Source: Laburnicola sp. R22_1 (Eukaryota; Ascomycota; Dothideomycetes; Pleosporales; Didymosphaeriaceae). Taken from it: a DNA stretch of 64,000 bases. The notes beneath the pieces were generated by a model. The model saw only the letters and a program-made list of their open reading frames with translations. It was not told the DNA's origin and made no database searches. The number at the start of each line of letters is the position of its first letter. The stretch's first letter is position 1. The stretch spans positions 1,984,001-2,048,000 of the forward strand of contig JACONQ010000014.1 in assembly GCA_014281115.1 (NCBI GenBank), read 5' to 3'. Positions 11,278-23,041 of the stretch are shown here, piece by piece. The position numbers and the translations under genes are program-made.

Positions 11278-14200
11278 ATGGGAAAGTCAACTCTTATACC
11301 TGAGCCTCCGGGCTTCCCTATTTTGGGAAACCTTTTTGACATCGACATGGAGCTACCTCTGAATTCATTGTACGATCTCGCGGATAAACACGGTACGTTC
11401 ACTCGGAGTCAACCCGATCCAAAGATACGTGCTGATGAATTCCTCCAACATTAGGAGAGATATATCGCATGCGGTTTCCAGGCCATACCTTCATCATCGT
11501 CAATAGCTACGCTCTGGTAAATGAATTTTGCGACGAGAAGAGGTTTCCAAAGACGATATTCGCACTTAAGGTATTCATAAACCCTAAAAGAAATAAACGG
11601 CTAATAACATGCGTGCCAGGAAATGAGACATGCAATGCATGATGGCCTGTTTACAGTGAGATGAAACTACAGCGAGCAAAAACCAAGCATAACTAATCTG
11701 CGATTAAGGCAATCGACGGGCAACAGGAGCCCAACTGGAGTATCGCACATAGGATCCTGGTACCAGCTTTTGGGCCATCTTCGCTACGAAACATGTATGA
11801 TGGCATGTACGATATTGCTAGCCAGCTTGTCATGAAGTGGGCGCGATATGGAAAGAACTCTCCTATCACCGTGACCGACGATTTCACCAGGCTAACCCTC
11901 GACACCATTGCATTATGTTCCATGGACTTTCGATTTAATAGCTACTACACGCAGGGTGTTCACCCCTTCGTAGAAGCCATGAGCAACTTTCTAACCGAAA
12001 GCGGCGACCGAGTGCGAAGACTGCCAATACCATCGTTCTTCTACCGAGGAAAAGACAAAAAGTTCTTCAGTGACATAGAAGTCATGCGACAGACTGCCAA
12101 CGAGATCCTGCAGGAACGCAAAGCTGAGAAGGGTCTTGATGAGCGCAAGGACTTGCTTTCTGCTATGCTCAACGGCGTTGATCCCAAGACAGGACAGAGA
12201 ATGACCGAAGAAAGTATTCTCGACAATCTGATCACATTCCTTATCGCCGGCCATGAAACTACCTCCGGGACGCTTTCGTTTGCGCTGTATCATCTCATGA
12301 AACATCCCAAGATGTACCGCAGAGCTCAGCAAGAAGTTGATACTATCTGCGGCAAGACGCCTATAACGTTTGAGCACCTTTCAAAGTTCTCGTATATATC
12401 AGCGGTATGTGACCCCTCAATTTCGGATAATCTTAGCTTATACCGTCCGCTAGGTACTTAGAGAGACATTGCGTCTCACACCGCCACTTCCCGTATTCAA
12501 CGTTGCCCCAAAGAAGGATGAAGTTGTTGGAGGCAAATATGTCGTACGAGAAGGCGAGCTCGTTATCGTTCTCGTAGGCAAGTCTCATCTCGATCGAGAG
12601 GTCTACGGGGAAGACGTCAACGAATTCAAGCCCGAACGAATGCTCGAAGACAACTTTGATCACCTGAATAAACAATTCCCCAACGCTTGGAAACCTTTTG
12701 GTAACGGAACGAGGGGTTGCATAGGCCGGCCCTTTGCATGGCAAGAAGCTCTGCTCGTCCTCGCTTTGCTGTTACAGAATTTTGACTTCGAGTTTGACGA
12801 TCCCGACTACATGCTGGCGCTCAAACAAACATTGACAGTAAAGCCAGCAAGTTTCAAGGTACGGGCCCTTCCCAGAGATGGATTAAGGGCAACGGAACTG
12901 GAATATCGACTTGCTGGGACCATGCCGTTGCCAAAAGTACAATCAGATACCAGTAAAATAAACCCGGCTGCACTCAAGAAAGACGCCAAGCCGATCAGCA
13001 TCTACTATGGCTCCAACAGTGGGACCTGCCAATCCATGGCGGAACGCCTAGCTACGAATGCTTTCTCCCATGGTTTCAGGGCCAGCGTTATAGATTGTCT
13101 TGCCAACGCCACAGGAAAAGTCCCTACCGGAGAACCTGTTGTTATCATTACCGCTTCCTACGAGGGTCAACCACCAGATAATGCCGCTAGCTTCGTTGGG
13201 TGGCTCGAAGATATCAAGGGTAATGACGAACTCGGAGACGTTTCCTATGCGGTGTTTGGTTGCGGTCATCACGACTGGTCTTCTACCTTTCATCGCATTC
13301 CCCGGTTGGTGGATTCCAAGTTGGAGAAGCACGGAGGTCACCGTCTCGCACCGCTCGGCCTCTCAGATGTCGCCGCAGGCAATGAGCTTACCGATTTCGA
13401 GGTTTGGGAAGACGACGTTCTCTGGCCGGCACTAGTGGACAAGTACGATGCTGCAGTGACTGAGGGACCGGCACTGAGTGTTGAGGTGACTTGTCCTCGC
13501 AAATCAATCCTGCGTCAAGACGTCGTGGAGGCTTTGGTTGTTGCCACCAGTACTCTCACGTCCGCCGATGCAAGTGTCAAGAAGCAACACATGGAGATTC
13601 GTCTTCCACCCGGGTTGACATACAAGGCGGGTGACTACTTGGCTGTTCTCCCAGTCAATCCAAAGGAGATAGTTCACCGAGTAATGCGCCATTTCCATCT
13701 ACCATGGGATGCGCATCTCACACTATCAGCAAATGCACCCACGCCACTACCTGATAAGGTCTCCATACCGGCAGTGGACATTTTTGGATCGTACGTAGAA
13801 CTGAGCCAACCTGCCACCAAGCGCAATATTCACACACTTGCCGACAACACCCAGGATTTTGCAGCGAAAGAGAAACTGCTGTTTCTTGCTGCAGACGATT
13901 ATTACATCACTGAAATCGCAGCCAAGCGTCTCTCGGTTCTTGATCTGCTCGAGTCAGACCCAAGCATTACTCTACCAATTTCTTCATTCCTCAACATGCT
14001 CCCTCCTATGCGTCTTAGACAGTACAGCATTAGCTCGTCCCCCTTATGGAACCCCAACACTGTGACTCTGTCTTTATCGATACTGGATGCACCCTGCTTC
14101 TCCGACAAGCAACGTCGACACACTGGAGTTGCTACTGGTTACCTAGCCAGCCTTCATGAAGGGGACATGGTCCAAGTTTCGGTCAAGCCATCACACGCTG

Positions 14201-14697
14201 CATTTTATTTACCTTCCGACGTCGAGAAAATTCCCATCATCATGATTGCAGCTGGCACAGGCATTGCTCCGTTCCGAGGCTTCATTCAAGAGCGATCTCA
14301 TAGGACCAGTCGAAGCCTCGCTCCAGCCATACTCTACTTCGGGTGTCGTAAGCCAGATGAAGACGATCTGTATCGCCTTGAATTCGACGAGTGGGAGTCT
14401 AAAGGTGTTGTTTCTGTAAAGAGGGCGTATAGTCGAGAGATGCAGGCCAGCGATGGATGCAGACACGTCCAGGACCGTCTATGGGAGGACAAAGATCAAT
14501 TTCTGGGTCTTTGGCATCGCGGCGCCCAGGTCTATATTTGTGGCAGCCGAGCATTGGGCGAATCAGTCAAGGACATGCTCGTCAATATCTTTGTGGACGA
14601 TGCGAAGAAACAGGGCAGGATGGAGACTAGAGAGGATATGGTGAAGTGGTTCGAGGGTTTGAAGAACACAAGGTATGCGGTGGATGTTTTTGATTGA
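11278..14697 (+). CDS. Self-sufficient cytochrome P450-reductase fusion, CYP505 (P450foxy/BM3-like)
   Basis: Single polypeptide with a P450 haem domain fused to a diflavin NADPH reductase, the architecture of fatty-acid subterminal hydroxylases and of fumonisin-type polyketide hydroxylases. Five exons: 11278-11392, 11455-11570, 11620-11655, 11709-12404, 12454-14697; 1068 residues, the normal family length. The start MGKSTLIPEPPGFPILGN matches the family N-terminus. Motifs in order: AGHETT at about 269, ExxR E325-R328, haem loop FGNGTRGCIGRP with C410, FMN site YYGSNSGT at about 505, FAD site RQYSISSSP near 842 and NADPH site AAGTGIAPFRG near 920. All catalytic motifs are intact and no reductase partner is needed. 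A diverged copy of its last 23 codons sits 62 bp downstream. Substrate is probably a long acyl or polyketide chain; in this context a cluster role is plausible but a primary-metabolism role cannot be excluded. Confidence 0.92.
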
Positions 14698-14758
14698 ATG
14701 GTTCCATGTTTTCGCTATTCGAAGGCTGGGAACTCTACGTGCACGAACTTTTATTCTG

Positions 14759-14912
14759 GTAGAAGATATGGTGAACTTGTTAGAAGTTTTGAAGAACACG
14801 AGATATTCTGTAGACATCTTCGATTGAATAACTTGATGAATATATACTTTACATAGAGAACTATGTCTCAAAGGCAACGAACTCTGTGTGTACAAACTTT
14901 CGTTTTGATATA
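14759..14912 (+). repeat. Diverged duplicate of the CYP505 3' end
   Basis: Positions 14759-14827 (69 bp) repeat the last 23 codons of the CYP505 gene (14629-14697), again ending in TGA: EDMVNLLEVLKNTRYS here against EDMVKWFEGLKNTRYA in the gene. Similarity continues past the stop (about 14722-14758 against 14870-14910). The two units lie about 130 bp apart, so this is an imperfect tandem duplication in the 3' flank, or the tail of a lost second copy of the gene. Confidence 0.7.
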
Positions 14913-15844
14913 GAATCAACCATACACAATATAACTCAGTGTCAATAAACTGCTCAAGTGATTAGCTCTGAATTTGCCTAATAATATTCATCCGTTGCGG
15001 TCGATGAATGAACAAGTTTCCACGTGACCAACTATTGCACGAGCTTCGTCAAAGGAGATTCTAACGTAGTTGAAGTAATCACGTGATAAACTGCAAGACT
15101 GTAGGGTAATCCTGCGCAGCCTCCATGCAGTTCTGCTTACGAGCTGTCGGCATTTTTGTTATTTTTGCACAACCTCGGAATAAATGGCTCGGCCCGTAAT
15201 ACCAGTATCTATTCATTCTTTCTCGGTATTTTTCTTCGGCTTTGGTGATGGATCGAAGAGCCTCCGCGGCATGAATTGGGGTATTAACCCTAACCCTTAT
15301 CGGGGAATTCGTCAAGATCAGCCGGAGGTAAAATGCCGAATCGGTACGGAAATAAAACTTCCGATATGGATCACAGCGTCGGAAGATCTTTTAGGAGGCC
15401 AACTCAGTGACGAACCGATGCAGGAGAGTGCGTCGGGATTTATCGAGCAGACATCTGGACTTCGGGTCCCCTTCGGGACCGTCCTAGTCGGCCGAACGCT
15501 CCCGACTGCGATTCTAACGGGTGGCTGCATTGGTCAGTTGGCCAACCTACGGTGTATTGCGCTTCGTGATCAGAAGAGCAACTCAATGAGATGGGTCTGG
15601 AGTAAATGTGGCATTGGGTGAGAGAGACCGTGACACAAAGGTGAAAAATCTGTGGCCGACTCAAGTGCTGAATCTATGAGCTGCTGGGCTATCAATCTAC
15701 CCACTGTTAGCTAGCACTGAATGTCACTCGTGTGCGAACAAACCCTACTACCAAAACCATACTTCCCATCGCCTCGCAACTCCCTTCGCAAAAGTCGCCT
15801 TCGACAAATTTTTCTGTACCCATCATCCATCCCCTGCCACCAAA
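14913..15844. other. Intergenic, no recognised gene
   Basis: A 145-codon open frame at 15184-15621 has no family resemblance I recognise and probably is not a gene. The stretch includes a hairpin-forming GGTCCCCTTCGGGACC at about 15466-15481 and a palindromic TCGGCCGA near 15488. It may contain the promoter of the methyltransferase gene at 15845. Confidence 0.35.
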
Positions 15845-17101
15845 ATGGTCCACCCACCCAACCCCAACTGGACAACCGTCGACCTCCAATGGACCCCCAC
15901 CACCCCTCCAACCCCAGTCAACCACCTCCTAAAACCCACCCGCGACTCCACAACCGAACAAAACACCATCGCCAAAATGTGGGTCCTCTGCGCCATCGAA
16001 ACGCACGCCAAACTGCGCACAGCAAACTGCACAAAACCCCACTTCGAGCGCTACCGCACCTGGCTAACCACCGAAATGTCCCGCTTCACCCACCCAAACT
16101 ATCCTCAAGTCCCTGACTCGCGCGATCTCGTCGCGCTAAGTAGTTCCGCGCGTCTGAAAATGATGAACGAGATACACGAATCTGCAAAAGACACACCCAT
16201 GTGGCCCGTCATCGAAGGCCCCTGGCGCGTATACGAAAACGCCGTCGACGTCGTCGAAGGCCGCGTGAAACTCGTTAAAATCCTTTTGAAAGACGGACTC
16301 CTCTCCAAATTCTACGACTGGGCTAACGGACTCTCTGAAGTGCGGCCTTTTTTCAACCTGCTTGGTCGGGAGAATCCGGAGTTACGGGTTGTGGAGATTG
16401 GGGCTGGGACGGGGGGCACGACGGCTTGTGTGTTGGAGGGGTTGAGGGGGAGGACGGGGAGAGGCTGTTTGGGAGGTATGTGTTTACGGATGTGGAGCCG
16501 TTGTTTTTTGGGGAGGCAAGGGAGAGGTTTGGCGGGTTGGAGGGGATGGAGTTTAGGAGGTTGGATGTGTCGAAGAGTCCGGGGGAGCAGGGGTTTGAGG
16601 TGGGCGGTTTTGATGTTGTGGTTGCTTCGAATGTGGGTTATGCATGTGAGATTGCTTGTGGGGGCGTTGTGGAGTGCTGATATCTTTTGCTAGGTTTTGC
16701 ATGCTACGCCGTGCCTTGTGGAAACACTTCGCAATTGTCGCATGTTGCTGAAGCCTAACGGCATTCTTTTCAACCAGGAACTTTCACCGCGTAAGTATTG
16801 AACGAACTGTAGCCGACAGCAGCTAACATCGGCTCAGCGGGCAAATATGTCGACTACATGGTGGTAAGCGTAGAACTGAAATATTACAGAAACTGGCTCA
16901 CACATGCAGGGCTTGTTACCAGGGTGGTGGCTGGGCGATGCAGACGGGCGAGCTGATGGGCCGTGTATTCCACCGGAGGAATGGGACCGCCGTCTAAAGC
17001 AGGCGGGTTTCGAAGGCATCCATGCCGTTGGTTTTGACAGCGAACTTCCGTTTTACTATAACGCTAACATGATCGCTCGGCCTGCTGCACAGCCTGCGTA
17101 A
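15845..17101 (+). CDS. Stand-alone SAM-dependent methyltransferase resembling a PKS C-methyltransferase domain (one apparent frameshift)
   Basis: Class I methyltransferase; in polyketide synthases this domain methylates the alpha carbon of the growing chain, here it is a separate gene. Visible: a leader resembling the region upstream of a PKS CMeT domain ([15 protein letters not shown]), SAM motif [34 protein letters not shown] across an intron, and the C-terminal [14 protein letters not shown]. Introns: 16633-16693, 16791-16837, 16864-16909. Exons are 15845-16632, 16694-16790, 16838-16863, 16910-17101; their sum is one base short of a multiple of three. Motif I and YVFTDVEP lie in different frames, the switch falling in a G-rich run near 16446-16455, so one G appears to be missing: either a real inactivating deletion or a sequencing error. 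Otherwise every motif is preserved and the product would be about 367 residues. No ketosynthase or other PKS domain flanks it. Confidence 0.72.
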
Positions 17102-17371
17102 GTGTTGCGCGAAGTACGTTTGTTATTTGTCATAGAGTTTGAACATGCATGGCTTTCTTGTACTTTGACGTTCGATTGGCGGCCGGTAAACCTGATCGAC
17201 AAGAGGACTTTGGATTTAGCAGAAGTAGTTGCAAAGCTTTGACGAATGCTTAAAATCAGCTCAGACTGACCAGTAATTTTTTCGACCTCTATCTAGAAAA
17301 CTAGTTTCAACCAAATAAGTAATTGACATATATCAGGTGACGCATTAGTATAACAAGATAATATCCGTTGT
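17102..17371. other. Short intergenic between convergent genes
   Basis: AT-rich 3' flank of the methyltransferase (+) and the dehydrogenase (-); nothing recognised. Confidence 0.5.
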
Positions 17372-18412
17372 TCAATTCTCACCAGGCAATCCCACCATTT
17401 CAAGACTGTCCCTCCAAAGCCTAGCCGCCATCTCCTCATCCCAAATATACGCCTTCCATCCCGGCAAGCAAAGTTTACCATCAAAGTCAGCCTCCTTAGC
17501 AACCTGCACATCATCTAGATACAGTCCACCTTTCCCCTCCAGCTCCTTCGCCACACTAGCCCATACCTGCGTCGCAGCACCCTGTTTCACATCTTTCTCA
17601 TATTTGGCCAACAGCGGTTCCATCTTGTAGTACACTGCTCGCCGCGACGCCGAAGTCCCGGGTAACCCGCGAGAAATCTCTGTGTCCATGATGATCCCCG
17701 GGTTTAAACTCAGACCGTGCGCGCCCTGACTGCCGTATCTCCGTTCAAACTCGTTTGCCATGAGGATGGTAGCTGTCTTGCTTTGCGCGTACGCCTGGGA
17801 TGAATTGTAGGCCTCCCCTTCAGGGTTATAGTTGTCCGGGTCGACGTTGCCAGCGCGATGGCCAGCGCTGGAAACAACGACAAGGCGTGAATGAAAGTCA
17901 GGCGTTGAGGATGCCAATAGCGCTGGCGTAAGGAGTTGGACGAGGAGGAAGACAGCTAGATAGTTGATGCCAAAGACGGCCTCGAAGCCCTCTTTCGTCT
18001 TCTTGACAGGTGACGCTACAATGCCAGCATTGGCCATGAGCACGTTCAATCTCCCTCCACTCTTGGTTAGGAACTCGGCTGCTCCAGAACGCACGCTCTG
18101 CAAGCTACTGTTGTCCATCTCGATGACCTCGATGGGCTGTCCGTCTGGATTGGCAGATAAAATATCATTGGCAAGTTTTTGGCCTTTTGCGACATCGCGG
18201 CCCATGATGAAAATCTTGGCTCCGGTCTTGTGTAGCACGCGTGCTGATTCGACACCCAAACCGGCTGTTCCGCCCGTAATGAGGATAGTTCGGGCTTCCC
18301 AATGCTTTCCCACTAGGCCTTGGTCTTGTACAACTTGGTCGGCTGTTGGTCGGCCATCTCCTCGTCCTTGCGGGGTGGAGGCATGGATGGGAGCGTAACG
18401 GTCTAGGGTCAT
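17372..18412 (-). CDS. Short-chain dehydrogenase/reductase (retinol-dehydrogenase/WWOX-like)
   Basis: NAD(P)-dependent oxidoreductase of the classical/extended SDR type, cytosolic, single exon, 346 residues. Motifs: TGGTAGLG at 46-53 for the cofactor, NAG at 128-130, catalytic serine in VVVSSAGH (S181/S182) and YAQSK with Y208 and K212, then LNPGIIMDTE. A start at 18412 gives the full Rossmann fold plus about 40 leading residues. The final WKAYIWDEEMAARLW is a C-terminal feature I recall in fungal retinol-dehydrogenase-like proteins. Intact and without RIP marks. Likely a keto/alcohol tailoring step if it belongs to the cluster. It is the last gene before the 24-kb AT-rich block. Confidence 0.88.
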   Translation of the reverse strand: MTLDRYAPIHASTPQGRGDGRPTADQVVQDQGLVGKHWEARTILITGGTAGLGVESARVLHKTGAKIFIMGRDVAKGQKLANDILSANPDGQPIEVIEMDNSSLQSVRSGAAEFLTKSGGRLNVLMANAGIVASPVKKTKEGFEAVFGINYLAVFLLVQLLTPALLASSTPDFHSRLVVVSSAGHRAGNVDPDNYNPEGEAYNSSQAYAQSKTATILMANEFERRYGSQGAHGLSLNPGIIMDTEISRGLPGTSASRRAVYYKMEPLLAKYEKDVKQGAATQVWASVAKELEGKGGLYLDDVQVAKEADFDGKLCLPGWKAYIWDEEMAARLWRDSLEMVGLPGEN

Positions 18413-19438
18413 GGTGAAAGGTGGTTATTTTCAATAAGGAGCTATTATGATCAACCTTGAAGTCTGCATCCCTGATGTTTAATGATAATTCTTGAATGTA
18501 TCTTTGTAAGCGTAGAAATGGTCAGAGAGGCACGAATCATTGATGGGATCCTTGATAGGAAAGGCGCAGCAGCGCAATGCCCGAAACGACCGAAAAATAC
18601 CGATAGCTGCCATACCAGATCTTAATGTTGGGGAATATGTAGTGCGAAGTGTTGCGTCTTCACCAATACGCTTTCGCCTCCCATGTACCAAGTCACAGTC
18701 CAACGCTAATTGCAGGCTATGCGTTATCATTGATACGGACTGTTCGGGGAAGGTGACACGATGAGCACCTAATGGCTGTGCAAAGTGATGAAACATGGTG
18801 ACGAAGACAAGATGCAGGTGTGTTGAATGGCACGGGGCTTGCTGGATAACGGCGTGCAGAGTGATGCAAGAAACGAAGCTAGCTTAAATAGGCAAGCGCG
18901 GTGAAAGGGACAAAATGGGGAGCCGACACCTGGCAAGTGCACCGGAGGCGTAAGTAGTACAGCAGTTCCGTAGCCTTACGTAAGCCCGCAAAATACTTTG
19001 TGCTTCTCGGGTTGGAATCTTAGTGCAAAATGCTAGACAGTCTCAACTTTGGAACTCTGCGTCAAAATTACTTCCATTTCATTCATGCATTTATATCAGT
19101 TTATAGTCGACCTAACCTTTCACAGATTGTGAAACTTAGTTCCTTCCAACACGTACCTCTCAGAGAGAGCTCCCTTTATGACGATTGCTATAAACAGACG
19201 AATTTTGACGGCGTGGGTGACATACTGTACCACCTGCCGTCTTCTGTTTGTTTACGATGACGTAATAGTCCTACCAATCAAACGCCCCTGCCCCTCCCAG
19301 CAGCCATCTCTGTCAACGACGACAAAAGCGCTGCGGCATCTGCAGCCCATACGCCACGGCCGTACGCCACCTACACTGCAGCCTATCACTTGCCCTTCTC
19401 ACTCTCCTACAGTAATTCTCGGCTTTGTTGGCATACTA
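18413..19438. other. Intergenic, upstream of the dehydrogenase up to the AT-rich block
   Basis: About 1 kb of normal-composition sequence with no supported gene. Short ORFs at 18479-18796 and 19030-19447 show no recognisable family. It carries the dehydrogenase promoter at its left end and stops abruptly at the AT block. Confidence 0.4.
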
Positions 19439-20889
19439 AGGCAATAGAGTTAAAAGCCCTTAGCAAGACTATTAATTAAGTGCTAATTATAATAGTAAAG
19501 CAAATATTTATAATAAAAAAATTTATATATATAATACTAGTTAGTATTATAGTATTACTAATCTACTTAGGCTGGCAAATAGGTTAGAAGTACCTAGCGC
19601 TAGGTGTAAGTAGGGTTAGAGTTACTTAGACCTTAAGTATAAGTTAGGTTAGAGTTCTTATTAGTATAAGTATAAGTTAAGTTAAGGTTATATAAATACT
19701 AGGTGTAAGTTAGGTTAAGTTATATAAATAATAGATTAAAGTTAAATTAAAAGTACTTATTAAGTTATATTATATAAAATTAGATTAGATTACTATAAAT
19801 CTAACTAATTATATTTTTATTATAAATTACTATAAGAACTATTGTTAGTAATTTTTACTATAAATTACTATAAATTACTATGTATAAAATTGCTAGTAAA
19901 AGGTTAAATTAACGTAATTATACTTATTAATATATATATTTATTATATTTTAATACAAAGAAGTTACTAGCTTATTATCTAAAATTCTACTACCTCTAAC
20001 ACTCTTAATACTTTTCTTTAATAGTTTACTATTACTTAGTAACTTATATAAATTATTCTTTTTATTTAATAGCACTTTATTTTTTTCATATAAAAATTTA
20101 GTAAATTAATAAATTACTCTCTAGCTATTATAAACTTAAGAACTATAATCTTTTAAAGTACTTAAGTAGTAAAGTTATACGTTTAATCCCTAATTATATT
20201 CTTACTAGTGTTAAAAATATACTTAATACTTATTTATATAGTTTACACTACTAATATATTCTTTATAACCTAAGTAACTTAGAGGTAAGATATTTTATAA
20301 ACTTTCTACTATTTTAGTATATTAAAACTTTTACTCTTCTTAACTATAAGTGTACTAAATTATAATTCTCTTTTTAACTAAGTTAGTTCTATATTAATAT
20401 TAATATCTAGTATAGTTAAACTCTAACTAAAGGTAAAGAGGGTACTAGACTACAAATAAAGTAGTAAAGGGGGCTTTTAAAACTATTTATTACGTTATAA
20501 TTATCTTAAATTACTATTTAAAGCTAGAGCCAAGGTAAGATCTTTAGCTAATAAGCTATTATAGTAATTAAAATACTTTAGAAACTATTTATAGTATATA
20601 TACTCACTTTAGACTTTTTATATATTATCTTATATAATTATTAGTATATTACTATAGTAAATAGCTATATTTATAGTACCTTATACACTATAAGCTTTTA
20701 TAAAGGATTTAATATTATTATATAGTTAAATAAGAAATGTTACTTTTTATTTATTTTTAAGCAGTATTTGCGTAGTTTCTTTTATTTTATTATAGCTATA
20801 GCCTATACAGCTTTTAGCTATTTGCTATTATTTAACTTTTTACTGAGCACTTTTATTATTTTATTTAGAAAATTAAAGAGATAGTTATA

Positions 20890-21176
20890 TATAAGTTATA
20901 AGGCAGGTAATAGGTCTTATAGGGCTAACCTATTAGAAATAGCTAGAATAGTTAAAAAAGCTAGTTAAATTAATACTATTTTAAAATAAAAGCTAAAAAA
21001 GAAATATAGGGGGCCCTTTCTTATATAAAGAGTAACTAGAGGCATAGACCTACACTAGCTATACGCTAATACTAACTAGAAAAGGTGCCTTTAAGAAGGT
21101 AAAAGGCGCTAATAGAGTGCAAAAGAAAGGTAATAAAGTATAACTAGCAGAAAAGTAGGCACAAACTATTATATAA
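20890..21176 (+). repeat. Direct repeat copy 1 (pairs with 25566-25839)
   Basis: About 285 bp that recur with roughly 80% identity by eye at 25566-25839 in the same orientation. Between the copies lies a degraded zinc-knuckle-like coding trace (about 22680-22760, YKC...GHLVSK...), a tandem array and a Fot1/pogo insertion. Possible LTRs of a small non-autonomous retroelement, but no TG/CA ends or primer site can be read after RIP. Confidence 0.4.
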
Positions 21177-23041
21177 CCCCCTATTAAAAGCCTAAAAATA
21201 AAAAGAAAATATATAAAAATAAAGTGCTTTAGCAGATTTTTAATATAACTAGCACTATTTTAGGGCTAAGGGCTAGAATAAGGGCAATAGGCCCCTTTAG
21301 TTCTAATAGTAGCCTTAGTATTTAATTTAAATACTATTTAGTAAAGATATTAAAAAAGGTTACTAAAAGTTTTTTTAGCTATTTTTTTACACGCTAGTAT
21401 AATTATATTATAGAAGGTTTCCTAGTACTATAAAAAAGTATTAAAAATATATTAACCTAACTATAGAGTTTTTAAATTAGGTAAAGTAGCTTATAAAACT
21501 AAAGAGACTACTAGCAATAAAAGAAAATAGCTAGATAAGTAGTTTAAGATTAGGAGGTAAAGGTGCCTAAAGTAATAGGTGCCTACATATAGCTAGCTAA
21601 AAAGTTACCTAACTAGTAAAAAACTAGCTATTTATTTTAGTAGCTTAGGATACCTCTAAAGATAAAATAAGTTAAGTAACTAGTAAATTAAAGATAAATA
21701 GTTAAAAGGTTAGCTTCTAATTATTAGTGTTTTAGGAGATTTTCTTAGATAGTTTACTATTAAATTTATTGCCTAAGTATTCTTTTTTAGGAAGTTAGCC
21801 TTAAAGTTAATTAGATTAGTAAAGCTATAGTTATTATTAGGAAGATTATTATAATAAGTAGGCTCTTTATTAGGCAAGTTACTATTCTAAATAGCCTTAT
21901 CTTCTAATCTATTACTATAATAGATAGTGTTATTATCTTCTAAACTAGTACTATAGTAAGTAATATTAAAATTATCTTCTAGGGTATTACTATAGTAAAT
22001 AATACTAAGATGATTCTTATTAGATACTTTTTCTCTAGTGTTATTACTATTATCCTTACTAGGTTAAGTATTTTTAGCTTATTTAGCTACTTTAGTAACA
22101 GCTAAGAGAAGTTAGTAAAAAGCAGTTAGCTAAAGTAATTAAGCTTAGACTCTACTTTAGAGTTTCTATTATTAAAAAAGTAGTTAGGGTTGCTTAGTAT
22201 ATATTAATTTTAGTACTTTTAAAAAATAATAGTATAAAGTTATTAGATTTAAAGGCTAGCTACTAGTACGTTTAGAGTAAAAGTAGAGTTATAATAAAGA
22301 TATTTAACTATAACCTATTAGTAAGCTAAACTAGAAGGTAGCTGAGCAATATAAATAGCCTAATAATTAGTTATCTAGCTAAATACTTAATAAGTAGTAG
22401 GGAAGAGCTAAAGTAGTTATAGTAAATTGAGTAGGTTCCTATAGCTAGTGCTACCCTAGTTTAAATATAAGCTTAATTAAAGTTTAAAGTAGTAAAAAAT
22501 TAAGGTAGTATAAATAGGGCTACTTAGTAAAGTTAGTAATAGGGTAATTTAGTATCTAGATTTACTTGGTGCTAAAGTAAGTAATAAAAAGTATCTATTA
22601 TAGTAGTAGCTAAAGAAAATAAAAGAAAGTATTTAAAAGGTTAAAGGTTAGGCGTAGTAAAGTACCTAAATTTTAGTAGGTCTAGATATCTTATAAGTGT
22701 AGGCTAGGGCACTTAGTAAGTAAAATAGAGTACCTTATAGAGAGGTAAAAATATTATTTATATAAAAATTTTATAGGCAGCACTATAGCGCCTTTAAAGC
22801 CTAATTTTAATTTTCCTACTTAGTGCCTTAAGCCCTTACCATATAATACTAGTTAGGTGTTATAGGCAAGTTAGGCTTTAGAGGTAGTATAGTTATTTTT
22901 TATTTTTATTATTTATAAAGAATTCTACTAAGCTTTATAATATTAGAACTCTTAAAGTAGCTATTTTTAATAAACTAAGAAAGATCGTTTTTAGTAGATC
23001 TAAGTATACCCTATTAAATCTAAAAGTCTTAGGGGGATAAT

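Noticed and set aside
15285..15300. TTAACCCTAACCCTTA as a telomere-like repeat, also CCTAACCCTAACC near 42921
   Set aside because: Only one or two units each, inside ordinary or transposon DNA; no sign of a telomere or an internal telomeric array.
15184..15621. 145-codon plus-strand ORF
   Set aside because: No family motif and no conserved-looking composition; the opposite strand is equally open. Left as intergenic.
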